A DNA stretch of 64,000 nucleotides. Origin: an uncultured Methanoregula sp. Its GTDB lineage: Archaea > Halobacteriota > Methanomicrobia > Methanomicrobiales > Methanospirillaceae. The notes under the pieces are model-generated. The model saw only the letters and a program-made list of their open reading frames with translations. It was not told where the DNA came from and ran no database searches. A program made the position numbers and the translations under genes. Of the stretch, positions 34,805 through 43,299 are shown piece after piece (within the stretch, counting starts at the first letter, position 1; every line of letters starts with the position of its first letter). Location of the stretch: positions 1,421,419 to 1,485,418 of the forward strand of contig NZ_OY781872.1 of the NCBI RefSeq assembly GCF_963677065.1. The letters are read 5' to 3'.

Positions 34805-37800
34805 TCAGTCGTACTTCCGGAACAATGCCGGGTTCTGCCGTCGGATCCACCAGCGTCTCAGGAGCAGGACCCCGGCGATTATGACCGAGATACCCGCGAT
34901 GATGGCAACAATCGTCATTGTGGGGAACTGCGGCTGTGACGGTGCAGGTGCCGGAACAGGAGTCTGTCTGGTAACGGCGGCAGTCGTTGTATGGATCACT
35001 GCAGCCGGCGTCGGGGTCTCCCATGAATACGTGACCCGGGAGGGTACAGCGCCGGTCGTGTCAGCTGTTTTTACAAATACTGCAAAGAGGGTGAAATGGG
35101 TTGTCGTGGCGGTTACCTGGCGGGTGGCAGGTGCAACGGTTGTCGGAAGGGATTGCCAGGATTTTGTGGTGGTGTCATAATACTGGACAGTGATATCCTG
35201 GGTTTTGCCACCGGCCTGTCCCAGTGCGGCATTCCACTGGGCCTCCGTCATGGTGAATGTTATCGCGACCGGCTGGCTGAAGCTTGCCCCTGCGGGTGAA
35301 CATTCGACCCCAAGGCCCCCGGCGGCAAAGACCGTGCCTTCGGGAGCAGCGGTGCCGGCAGTAAGACCGGCAACCGCTTCCTTTGATACCGGGGTTACCG
35401 TCACTTCACTGATCGGAGCCCCCGCTGCCGTAAGCGATTTCGTAGACTGGGGGATGGCGACCGTCACTTCGATAGGAGAAGCGGCGGTTGTCTGGACTGT
35501 ATAGGGAGCAAGAGTCTGGCCAAGTGAATTTGTCTTGAGGGAGACGCTCGCCTGCCCTGCCGTGGCAGATGTTTTTCCCGTGCCGGCAGGTTTGGAGTCA
35601 CCCCCCGAGTCCGGCCCCAGGGTCGGTACCGGCTGAGGGACGGCAGTAATCGTAAAGCCGTTGTCCAGCGAGCTATACCGGCCATTACTGTTGGTTGCAA
35701 CAACACTCCAGCTTCCGGCCGGGGCACCGGTAAGATCGAAAGAACCGCTCATTATACTTGCCGAAGCAACCGTTATGTCCGTTGCAGGAATTGCGTCGAG
35801 TGCCACCACTTCAAGAGCATCGCTGCCGCGGGAGGTGACATAGGCAAGCGATCGCGAAAGTACAACCCCGTTCGGGTTTTTCAGGAGTGCCCCGCCGGCT
35901 CCGTTCGAGATCCCGGTCCGGTAAACGGGTGCCGACGGGTTGGATATATCGATTACGTCAAGCGTTCCTCCCTCGTAACTGGTCACATAAGCATATGTCC
36001 TGTCGGCCGAGATCGTAACGTCAGCGGGACCGTTCAGGTACGTGACTCCGGCAGTCTTTGCTATGCTTCCCCGGTGAAACGGTGCGGACTGGTTGCTGAT
36101 ATCGATGATCTCCAGGGCATTGCTTGCATTACTGGAGATATAGGCATTGTATCCGGCAACCCGGACGCTGCGTGGCCCGTCCAGGAGTGTCCCGCCACCA
36201 TTATAGATGGCGGATTCCCATACTGGTTCGGACAGGTTGGAGATATCGATGATCGTCAGGGCGTTGCTCCCCAGGCTTGTGACATACGCATAGGGATAAC
36301 CGGGGACAATATCGACACTTACCGGGTAATACAGGGGCGCTCCCTGTACGCCATCCGTTACATTGGCCTTGTGGACCGGCAATGAGGGGTTGGATACATC
36401 CACAATTTCGAGGGAATTGCTGCCGGCGCTGGCAACGTAGGCATAATTGCCGACAACCTTGACGCTCATCGGCTCCTGGAGTTTTGCCCCCCCTGTCCCG
36501 TTAACGATCTTGCCTTTGTGGAACGGTGCCGAGGGTGTGGAGATGTCTACGATCTCAAGTGCATTGTTGTTGTAACTGGTTACATAGGCATAATTCCCGG
36601 ATACCGCCACATCGGTAGGACCATCCAGGAGTGCCCCTTCGGTCCCGCTGACAATCCGGCCAACATGTTCCGGAACAAAAGGATTGCTTATGTTCACTAT
36701 CTCCAGGGCACTGCTGTTGTAACTGGCGATGTAGGCATAATTGTTCCGGATAGCTACTTTGTAGGGGTTTTCCAGGAGGGCACCGTTCGCTCCGTTTGCA
36801 ATGCTGCCAACGTGCCGTGGCGTGACACTTGCAGATTTCAGCATCAGTTCCGCGCCGTCTGCAAAGTTGGTTCCTTCAAGAGCGGTTATCTCAACAGAAC
36901 CGGTATTACGGCCGGTCGATGGCGTGATGCTGCTCACCGTTGGATCGGTCTTCCAGCTTGTATTGAAGACCCAGAACTCCTGCGTGTACCAGCCCGTGTT
37001 ATTGAACGTGGCATTGTAATCCATCCACATCTTGAGTTTATACTGGCCGGTGGAACGGTTGACCGGGTTGCCCCAGCTGTTCTGGACAATCCAGTACTGG
37101 TTGGCGGGTGCGGGATCGGTCTTGTTGTATCCAATGAGGATCATGGCATGGCCGCTGCCCTCTCCTGCGGATGAATTGTAATCCGTTGCATTCCACCGGT
37201 CCATGTCCCAGATGCCGTCGGGCTGTTTGCCCCAGAACTCAGGGTCGAACTCGTCCCAGGCAGTTTTGTTGGGCAGGTACATTGAATAGAAAATTACCTT
37301 GCCGTCTGCCAGGGCAAGGGTGATATTCTCCACAGCGGCAGTCTGGTTTGTGGAGGGCGTTGCCAGGACCTTTTGCGCCTCGATATGGTCAATCCCATAG
37401 TTCGGCCGGATAGTCATGAGGTTTTTTGGCAGCGTTGTCTGGACATTCCCGTTCGACCCCACACTGGCATCTTTATACGAAGCATTGTAGTTGCTCCAGG
37501 GAACCGCGAAGGGTCCGCCCTCGTAGGACTGGTTCAGCCCCGTATTGTAGATCTCGGCAAACGTTGAGGGAAATCCCCCGGTGCAGGCCCAGTCATGGGG
37601 TTTTTTCATGTTGATATTGCCGTCCATATAATTCGAATTGAAGAACTGGATCGACAACGGAGTGTAGGTGTTCTTGGATTTATTGAGGGTCTGGGCGAGA
37701 ACGCCGGTGCCTGCCCATACCCAGCAGTTCCCGCACTGTCCCTGGTTCCATTCAGCATACGAGGTCTTGGGAAAGTTATTGGTAAGGTTCGTTGGAGCCG

Positions 37801-37996
37801 CTGCGATAACAGAATCTGCATCATAGATGGAGGTGTTTTCATAGACAAGATACTCTTCCTGGAGGTCCGCATAGGAGAGATCGTCCATATATGCATCATC
37901 CGATGATTCGGCGGCCACCAGAGGCAGAATAGTAATCAGGAATACCATGCAGAAGAGGACTACAATCAGGGGTCTGGTAAGTGAATGGTGGTGCAT
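34805..37996 (-). CDS. Membrane-anchored papain-family (C1) protease with LVIVD repeats, copy 2
   Basis: 1,063 residues with the same architecture as the gene at 31350-34556: signal peptide, C1A domain (catalytic Cys in GQCGNCWVWAG, C91; His in GSGHAMILIGYN; Asn in VQNSWGN), LVIVD repeats (YAYVTSYNNNALEIVDIS and relatives), Ig-like part, stalk and an identical C-terminal tail (RRWWIRRQNPALFRKYD). The tail and stalk are the most conserved between the copies, while the repeats differ, as expected for a duplication with divergence of the binding surface. A gap of 248 bases with its own TATA-like stretches separates the two. Confidence 0.88.
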   Translation of the reverse strand: MHHHSLTRPLIVVLFCMVFLITILPLVAAESSDDAYMDDLSYADLQEEYLVYENTSIYDADSVIAAAPTNLTNNFPKTSYAEWNQGQCGNCWVWAGTGVLAQTLNKSKNTYTPLSIQFFNSNYMDGNINMKKPHDWACTGGFPSTFAEIYNTGLNQSYEGGPFAVPWSNYNASYKDASVGSNGNVQTTLPKNLMTIRPNYGIDHIEAQKVLATPSTNQTAAVENITLALADGKVIFYSMYLPNKTAWDEFDPEFWGKQPDGIWDMDRWNATDYNSSAGEGSGHAMILIGYNKTDPAPANQYWIVQNSWGNPVNRSTGQYKLKMWMDYNATFNNTGWYTQEFWVFNTSWKTDPTVSSITPSTGRNTGSVEITALEGTNFADGAELMLKSASVTPRHVGSIANGANGALLENPYKVAIRNNYAYIASYNSSALEIVNISNPFVPEHVGRIVSGTEGALLDGPTDVAVSGNYAYVTSYNNNALEIVDISTPSAPFHKGKIVNGTGGAKLQEPMSVKVVGNYAYVASAGSNSLEIVDVSNPSLPVHKANVTDGVQGAPLYYPVSVDIVPGYPYAYVTSLGSNALTIIDISNLSEPVWESAIYNGGGTLLDGPRSVRVAGYNAYISSNASNALEIIDISNQSAPFHRGSIAKTAGVTYLNGPADVTISADRTYAYVTSYEGGTLDVIDISNPSAPVYRTGISNGAGGALLKNPNGVVLSRSLAYVTSRGSDALEVVALDAIPATDITVASASIMSGSFDLTGAPAGSWSVVATNSNGRYSSLDNGFTITAVPQPVPTLGPDSGGDSKPAGTGKTSATAGQASVSLKTNSLGQTLAPYTVQTTAASPIEVTVAIPQSTKSLTAAGAPISEVTVTPVSKEAVAGLTAGTAAPEGTVFAAGGLGVECSPAGASFSQPVAITFTMTEAQWNAALGQAGGKTQDITVQYYDTTTKSWQSLPTTVAPATRQVTATTTHFTLFAVFVKTADTTGAVPSRVTYSWETPTPAAVIHTTTAAVTRQTPVPAPAPSQPQFPTMTIVAIIAGISVIIAGVLLLRRWWIRRQNPALFRKYD

Positions 37997-38090
37997 AATC
38001 GGCTCGAAGTTCAGAGAACAGCAGAATTATCCCTGCCATATGGGATATCGCTTTCGATATCCTGACAATGTATGAATCTGCCCTATCCGC

Positions 38091-38714
38091 TCATCCCACA
38101 TTCAGGAGCCGGCCTTTGAGTTCCCCGGCATCTTCTTTCTTTGCCATCATCAGGGCTGAGATGACCGCATCGGAGAAGACCAGGGCATCGGTCTCGAAGA
38201 GCGTGCCCAGCGGGGCGAACGCGGATGCTACCGAGCGGTACTGCCCGGTCACCTGCCGCTCCTCGAACGTGGCCGTCTCTTTCCGGTAATACCCGGTGAG
38301 ATCGCCGAGGTTGACAACGCAGTCTGCCATCCTGCCCATCGCTGAGTCCGGGGAGGCAGTCACCAGGCAGATTCTCCCCCCGAGATCCCTGACCGTTGTG
38401 CAAAACGTTGCCATGGTATGGGTCTCGCCCGATCCCGAGAAGACCACCAGCGTGTCTCCCGGCCGGAGGGCCGGCGTTATCGTCTCTCCTACCACATACA
38501 CGTCGAATCCCAGGTGAAGGAGCCTGAGGGCGAAGGCCCGGGAGATGATCCCGGACCGGCCTGCCCCGGCGATATAGATCCGCTTTGCCGCAAGGATCTC
38601 CCGGAAGAATGCCCGGGTCTCGCTACGGTCCAGAAGAACTGCAGTTTTCCGGATGGACTCGGCCATCTGTTCCATAAATACCGGGATATCGGACTCGCCG
38701 GGGATCTCTGACAT
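38091..38714 (-). CDS. hxlB: 6-phospho-3-hexuloisomerase
   Basis: A 207-residue SIS-domain isomerase that converts hexulose 6-phosphate to fructose 6-phosphate. In archaea it works with HxlA (or Fae-HPS) in ribulose monophosphate chemistry that makes pentoses and handles formaldehyde. The sugar-phosphate-binding motifs GAGRSGIISRAFALRL and VFSGSGETHTM are clear, and the C-terminal VASAFAPLGTLFE-D region completes the site. No hxlA lies in the window. One copy of the unusual three-arm element lies immediately upstream, between this gene and pac2. Confidence 0.9.
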   Translation of the reverse strand: MSEIPGESDIPVFMEQMAESIRKTAVLLDRSETRAFFREILAAKRIYIAGAGRSGIISRAFALRLLHLGFDVYVVGETITPALRPGDTLVVFSGSGETHTMATFCTTVRDLGGRICLVTASPDSAMGRMADCVVNLGDLTGYYRKETATFEERQVTGQYRSVASAFAPLGTLFETDALVFSDAVISALMMAKKEDAGELKGRLLNVG

Positions 38715-38847
38715 ACCGGATTATTCTTCCCGGTTGGTATTGAGGGTGTCGATGGTGCGGTTTTTGCAACCGTGCATCCAACAGCAGACACCCTGTTCAG
38801 GATCCGGGACTTGCCGGTCCTGCAGCTGAGCTGGTTTTGAATGGCTG

Positions 38848-39110
38848 ATGGGGTCGCATGGGTACATTCTGCGCAACGGGACTCATCCAAAACCATGGGA
38901 ATTATCCCTGGTTTTCCACAGTCTTTACGGTGAGAATATCGTTCTCTTCCATTCCCGAAAGAACCCTGCCGGTTGGAACGAAAATGTACTTTGTACCCAT
39001 GCGACCCCCCTCAAGCGTCCTGCAAACTGAAGCAGTTTCACGGTAAAATTACGACGAAAAATCCCGTTGGAATGGTAATCGTGCCATGAGGGGGGTCGCA
39101 TGGGTACAAC
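38848..39110. repeat. Three-arm GACCCCCC element, locus B (variant tag)
   Basis: Read on the minus strand, arm 1 (39086-39109) is TTGTACCCATGCGACCCCCC, arm 2 (38992-39012) is its inverted copy, and arm 3 (38848-38865) is GTACCCATGCGACCCC in direct orientation. The order direct-inverted-direct and the spacers match loci A (4274) and C (47334). The minus-strand sequence GTGAAACTG with TTGAGGGGGG before arm 2 corresponds to locus A, and GGGATAATTCCC lies between arms 2 and 3. The tag next to the GACCCC core is GTACCCATGC here, but CCACA at A and C. All three arms of this locus carry the new tag. Confidence 0.8.
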
Positions 39111-39260
39111 CTGTATTTCCGATTATGCCGCTGACAGCAGAAGTGCTGCGCTTCGGGAATCAGGAGTACCTTCCAGCGAGGGAAATTGCAGGGAAAATCG
39201 GGCCTGCCACATTACAAAACCATGGGATTACCGACTGGCAATTATGAAAAAATGGTCGGA

Positions 39261-40016
39261 TCAGCCGATATAGGTCAGTTCTTCATCTTTGAGTTTCTCG
39301 CCCTCGACCAGACCCTCGATGACCTTCTCCATCTCGGATGCCCGCTCGTTGAGCCGTGTCGGGTCGACCGGAACGCCGATCAGTTTCGAGAGGATTGCAA
39401 GAACGGAAGCTGCGGCCATCGGGTCCACGAGATAGCCGCTCGTCTCGCCCATAAGACAGACCGCATCGATCCCGCGCCTGGCCGAAAGACCGAGCATGAG
39501 CCCGGCAGCCCCGATGATCCCGCCACCGGGTTCTTCGCGGTCGAACCGGACCCCGGCAGCCTCGAGCTCGGGCCTGAGCTCGGCGCGATTCATTGCACCC
39601 AGCACCCGGGGTTCGTTCACCAGGTGACCGACACCAAACCCGCCCAGCGTATAGATACGTTGTACTTTGAGTTCTTCAGCAATCTCGCAGTACGCATCCG
39701 CCAGCAGGTAGTGCCCCTCGTTCGAGGTGCTCTGGTGGTCGCCGACCAGGAAGACGAGATCAGTTTCTTCTCCATGGTACAGGAAGAGTTCGTTTCTTGC
39801 CAGCCGCACGAGGCCGTTCTCGTCCAGGATGACCTGGGGGGGAAGGTAGATCGAGTGGAGTTCGCCGATCTTCTCCGCTTCGAGCACATGGATCATGTAC
39901 TCGGCCACGAGTTTTCCCACCTGCCCGATCCCGGGAAGGCCTTCGATGAAGACAGGATTCGCAAGTGCCCGATCCTTGAAACTGTCGAGGTACGTGATCG
40001 TGATGTCCTCAATCAT
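39261..40016 (-). CDS. Proteasome assembly chaperone family (PAC2) protein
   Basis: A 251-residue PAC2/COG2047-type protein. Recognisable features are FIEGLPGIGQVGKLVAEYM near residue 22, LVGDHQSTSNEGHY, and the LGGFGVGHL segment near 124. Archaeal members (PbaB-like) are thought to assist proteasome assembly or a related quality-control step. It is the last gene of the translation operon that begins with elp3; its start overlaps the nop10 coding region by eight bases. Confidence 0.88.
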   Translation of the reverse strand: MIEDITITYLDSFKDRALANPVFIEGLPGIGQVGKLVAEYMIHVLEAEKIGELHSIYLPPQVILDENGLVRLARNELFLYHGEETDLVFLVGDHQSTSNEGHYLLADAYCEIAEELKVQRIYTLGGFGVGHLVNEPRVLGAMNRAELRPELEAAGVRFDREEPGGGIIGAAGLMLGLSARRGIDAVCLMGETSGYLVDPMAAASVLAILSKLIGVPVDPTRLNERASEMEKVIEGLVEGEKLKDEELTYIG

Positions 40017-40164
40017 GCTTTACCATCCTGCGATACTTCCCGTGCTTGTCTTCAGGGGAGAAGCGTGCCGGGTGGGCAACAGATGTCGGCCTGCCGCAGA
40101 CCGGGCAGGTGGGAGAAAGAGTATAGGTATTATCTGCCGTACAGTGCCGGATTCGCCCGCTCAT
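40009..40164 (-). CDS. nop10: H/ACA ribonucleoprotein subunit Nop10
   Basis: A 51-residue protein. The sequence MSGRIRHCTADNTYTLSP, then CPVCGRPT, VAHPARFSPEDKHGKYR is unmistakable Nop10. Three Cys residues (C8, C20, C23) remain of the zinc site; the expected first-knuckle Cys pattern is C-X11-C-X2-C here. Nop10 bridges Cbf5 and L7Ae in the pseudouridylation complex that modifies ribosomal RNA. Its ATG overlaps the stop of the aIF2-alpha gene by four bases and its 3' end overlaps the pac2 start by eight. The gene is easy to miss because of its size. Confidence 0.93.
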   Translation of the reverse strand: MSGRIRHCTADNTYTLSPTCPVCGRPTSVAHPARFSPEDKHGKYRRMVKHD

Positions 40165-40955
40165 TGGCTCTTCCCGGACTTCGGCTTCTTGACGAGCTTG
40201 CCTTCACCGCCGGCCTTCTCGACAACGGCGATTGCGGCATTGGCTGCCTTCTCGATAGCCTTCTCGGCTTTCTTGTAATCGGGGGCGATGACCTTGATGC
40301 GGTATGTCGGCGCACCAAGGTAGAGGAGCTCAACCCCGACTCCCCCGGTCTTCTGGTCGGCACCTGCCTTCTTGAGGGCGTTCTTGATGACCGTGATCCC
40401 GTCCGGCTCTGTGCAGGTCAGGTGCAGGTGCCCGGTCACTTCCACCTGGGGCACTTTCACGCTCTCCTGCGCAACTTTCTGGAGGGTCTCGGAGATCTTC
40501 TTGGAGAACCCGAGTTTCTTGAGCGTGGTCTCGGGCTCGACAACGATATCCTCGAAGACCGGGTAAAACGCCCCGTACTTCTTGAAAATAACGTCCTCGA
40601 TCTCCGCAGCGGATTCCCCGGTCTGTTCTGCAACGAACCCGAGCCACTTCTGGGCCTTGGATTCGTTCTTCCACTCGCGGATCTTCTCGCGGCGCTGGTG
40701 CTCGTTGACGTCCTTTAAGGAAAGGTCGATGTGGCCACGGCTCCGGTCGACATTGAGGACCTTGCAGACGATCTTCTGGCCCTCCCGGATGTGGTCACGG
40801 ATATACTTGATCCAGCCCGTTGCAATTTCAGAGATGGGGATGAGCCCCTGGCGGCCACCGTACTCATCGAGTGAGACGAACGCTACGAAATCCTTGACGT
40901 TCTCGACTGTGCAGACAACCAGTTCTGCTTCCTGTGGCCACTCTCTGTCCTGCAT
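40161..40955 (-). CDS. eif2a: Translation initiation factor 2 subunit alpha
   Basis: A 264-residue aIF2-alpha. The N-terminal S1 domain (residues 8-80) contains ELVVCTVENVKDFVAFVSLDEYGGRQGLIPISEI; a helical middle domain and the C-terminal alpha-beta domain (VEVTGHLHLTCTEPDGITVIKNAL) follow. It forms the aIF2 heterotrimer that delivers initiator tRNA. The gene is preceded by rps27e with nine bases between and followed by nop10 with a 4-base overlap. ATG at 40955 is used (MQDREWP) because the alternative at 40967 overlaps rps27e. Confidence 0.95.
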   Translation of the reverse strand: MQDREWPQEAELVVCTVENVKDFVAFVSLDEYGGRQGLIPISEIATGWIKYIRDHIREGQKIVCKVLNVDRSRGHIDLSLKDVNEHQRREKIREWKNESKAQKWLGFVAEQTGESAAEIEDVIFKKYGAFYPVFEDIVVEPETTLKKLGFSKKISETLQKVAQESVKVPQVEVTGHLHLTCTEPDGITVIKNALKKAGADQKTGGVGVELLYLGAPTYRIKVIAPDYKKAEKAIEKAANAAIAVVEKAGGEGKLVKKPKSGKSQ

Positions 40956-40963
40956 GGGAGGTC

Positions 40964-41152
40964 TCACTTGAGCTCTGAGACGATCTCAGCCTTGAAGTTG
41001 GCCTTGCCACCGGTGGGGGTTGCAAGGTCGTGCCCGCAGACAACGCACTTGACGACCGTGCTTGCTTTCTCAAACACCGTCTGTTCGTTCTCACAGTCAG
41101 GGCACTTTACCTTGTAGAATTTGCTCCGGTTTTCCCGAATCTGGCTTACCAT
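40964..41152 (-). CDS. rps27e: Ribosomal protein S27e
   Basis: A 62-residue small-subunit protein with a zinc ribbon: CPDC at residues 17-20 and CVVCG at 36-40. It begins FYKVKCPDCENEQTVF as archaeal homologues do. It sits between rpl44e (one base upstream) and aif2a (nine bases downstream), the conserved archaeal order. Confidence 0.95.
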   Translation of the reverse strand: MVSQIRENRSKFYKVKCPDCENEQTVFEKASTVVKCVVCGHDLATPTGGKANFKAEIVSELK

Positions 41153-41153
41153 G

Positions 41154-41435
41154 TTATGACTCCGTCAACTCGAATTTTGCGACACGGTAACCCTTGCGCA
41201 GGTGCGCCTTTCCGCAGGTGACACAGCGGTACCGGACATTGATCTTCTTCGTCGGCTTGTCGCCGCCGGGCACCTTGGAGAACTTACCCATGTTGCCTAC
41301 TCTGCCCCTGCGTGCCTTCTGGCGGTCAATCCAGTGGAGGCCCGTGGTCTTGCCTTTCTTTACCTTCTCGACCTCGTGTACCTGGTGGTTCCGGCAGAAA
41401 GGACAATAGGTTGTGAATTTCGCTGGCATTTTCAT
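41154..41435 (-). CDS. rpl44e: Ribosomal protein L44e
   Basis: A 93-residue large-subunit protein with a zinc site (CPFC near residue 10 and CVTCGK near residue 73). It starts [28 protein letters not shown] as in other archaea; the open frame extends 16 codons upstream but ATG at 41435 gives the standard start. L44e binds near the E site. It leads the ribosomal pair followed by rps27e. Confidence 0.95.
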   Translation of the reverse strand: MKMPAKFTTYCPFCRNHQVHEVEKVKKGKTTGLHWIDRQKARRGRVGNMGKFSKVPGGDKPTKKINVRYRCVTCGKAHLRKGYRVAKFELTES

Positions 41436-41473
41436 AAAATTTTCACCGATAATGTTGATATCAAATACCAATA

Positions 41474-42154
41474 TTATTTGCAAAGATTGATATTTAAGAC
41501 TATGTTGCGCTCAGATAAGACCGCAGCATTCCGCTCAGGAAGCGTCACTATATCTCCCTTTGAGAGGGTATAAATCCTCCCATCCACGCCCATGAACGAA
41601 TCCATGTCGGAAAGCACCCGAACAAGGGCGCACGGGTGGGAGATGGGTGCGTCTCCGGATTTTGGCACCGGGGTATGCGCTGCCGGTTCCTCCTCGGGAA
41701 TGAACGCAGGTTCGCCCTCCTCCTCCAGGAACTCATCGGCAACCCGGGCCGGGGGTACAGGCAGTGCGCGGGGGGTTGCAGGGGCATTTTTCAGGAGGAT
41801 ATCCTGGCACTGTTCGATGCTTGAGGTGATCTCCTCGAACATGGCCTTCTCGGCCGGGATCATGCGCTTGACCTCCTCGCGGTCGTAATAATTGCCCTCC
41901 GCGTGCATGATGGTCAGCGCGATGATCTTGCGCGACCGGATGGCAAAAATGTCCTGGAGCGTCTGGCGGATGGAGAGGGTCTCGTCGATGTGGGCGCGGG
42001 CATCGTCCGAGAACGGGTCCTCGAACTCGTACACTTTCTTGGTTATTGCCGAGAGTTCCGCGTGGCCTTTTTCAAAAATATCCGGGGCTACTGCTGTGAG
42101 TCTTCCTGTCTCCCGTTCCGAGAGCAGGATGCTGCGCAGGTCGTCGAGTTTCAT
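41474..42154 (-). CDS. GINS complex subunit (Gins51/Gins15 type)
   Basis: A 226-residue replication factor. The helical A domain at the N-terminus contains [19 protein letters not shown] and [18 protein letters not shown] Pro/Glu-rich linker covers about 120-165, and a small beta B domain ends the protein ([36 protein letters not shown]). The A-then-B order identifies the archaeal Gins51 type. GINS bridges MCM helicase, Cdc45/GAN and primase. The gene sits directly downstream of priS, as in many Euryarchaeota. Confidence 0.9.
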   Translation of the reverse strand: MKLDDLRSILLSERETGRLTAVAPDIFEKGHAELSAITKKVYEFEDPFSDDARAHIDETLSIRQTLQDIFAIRSRKIIALTIMHAEGNYYDREEVKRMIPAEKAMFEEITSSIEQCQDILLKNAPATPRALPVPPARVADEFLEEEGEPAFIPEEEPAAHTPVPKSGDAPISHPCALVRVLSDMDSFMGVDGRIYTLSKGDIVTLPERNAAVLSERNIVLNINLCK

Positions 42155-42168
42155 GATAGCCCTTACTG

Positions 42169-43299
42169 TTACGCGATCTCGGCCATGCCGCGGCAGCAGA
42201 GAAATACCGCCACGGCTTCCGGTACTGTAGTGATGCCTTTTGGGAGCTCATAAGTGCTTCCGAGCATCGGCATCTTCATGGCAAATTTCAGGTCCACCCG
42301 GATATCCCGGGTACCAAAGACCACGGCATGTTCGAGCGGATCGAAATCTGCCAGCTCGCGGAGTTCAAGGGGCTGGACCCGCATCCCGCTGCCCCCGTGA
42401 AGGGATGTCGGCATCCGGATCAGCCTTTTCGTATCGGTTGTGACCGGCTCATCGGCGAGTGCTGCCCGCGAGAGGAGCCGTTTTCTGAACTCGCCATCCG
42501 GCTGGCTGACGATGGCCTGGAGGACCCGGTTCTTGAAGAGAAGGCCGGTCGGGCGCTTCTCGATATTGCCTGCAATCTCTTCGCGGTTTTTTAAGAACGT
42601 GCCTGCCGAGTCTTTCCCTATCCCCTCAAGGGATACAAGAAACGCCATAGCCTCTTCCTCCGGCATGCTCCCGATCCACCGGATGGTTTCCATGAGCGCC
42701 TCGCGGTAGCGCCGGTGCCACCCCGTCTTCGGAAGGGTTTTTCCCGAGAGCATGGCCGCCGGATCGATCCCGATCCCGCAGATGTAATCGATTAGCTCCC
42801 GGCGCTCGGCGCTGCCCCAGTTCCGGAACGCGATATCCTTGACATGGACGTGATATCCGCGGCCTCCGGAGAAGACCAGTTCGATGGTCTTAGGATCCAT
42901 GCCGAACTCCTCCGTGAGCATTGCAAGAAGTTTCTGCGTCTCTTCCTTGACCCGGGCAAGCATCTGGTCATAGGGTCCGCGGACAATGTGGTCTGCGTCG
43001 AGATCGAAGATGAGATCCGCCCCGCACCAGCCTTTCTCTGCCATGGTCCCGGCATCCGGCTTCTCGTAATAGGCAGTGGAGTAATACGTGTGCTGGGGGA
43101 TGAGGTTCCGGATGTAATCCCCCAGATCGTCGCGGCTCTGGAATCCCACGTGCCGCTTCATCCGCATGTCCGTGGATCCTGCCTGGAAGAGGACAAAACC
43201 CCATTCGCGCTGCCCGAGCGAGGAGGGGGAAATGAGGACGGTTTTCCGGTAATACTCGGAAAAGCGCTGGCGGAGGAATTCGGTGGTGGCCGGGTTCAT
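42169..43299 (-). CDS. priS: DNA primase small (catalytic) subunit
   Basis: A 376-residue archaeo-eukaryotic primase. REWGFVLF and the metal-binding LIFDLDADH motif (residues about 95-103) are clear; SGGRGYHVHV is the conserved nucleotide-binding segment, and a later SLHGGSG is typical. It makes primers with PriL, which is not in this window. Its start overlaps the elp3 stop by four bases and the gins gene follows after 14 bases. Confidence 0.95.
   Translation of the reverse strand: MNPATTEFLRQRFSEYYRKTVLISPSSLGQREWGFVLFQAGSTDMRMKRHVGFQSRDDLGDYIRNLIPQHTYYSTAYYEKPDAGTMAEKGWCGADLIFDLDADHIVRGPYDQMLARVKEETQKLLAMLTEEFGMDPKTIELVFSGGRGYHVHVKDIAFRNWGSAERRELIDYICGIGIDPAAMLSGKTLPKTGWHRRYREALMETIRWIGSMPEEEAMAFLVSLEGIGKDSAGTFLKNREEIAGNIEKRPTGLLFKNRVLQAIVSQPDGEFRKRLLSRAALADEPVTTDTKRLIRMPTSLHGGSGMRVQPLELRELADFDPLEHAVVFGTRDIRVDLKFAMKMPMLGSTYELPKGITTVPEAVAVFLCCRGMAEIA

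Noticed and set aside
31350..37996. Tandem 3.2-kb duplication as a mobile element
   Set aside because: The units are full protein genes without transposase or terminal inverted repeats; gene duplication explains them.
39186..40718. 510-codon plus-strand open frame
   Set aside because: It is antisense to pac2, nop10 and aif2a, all of which have recognisable protein families.
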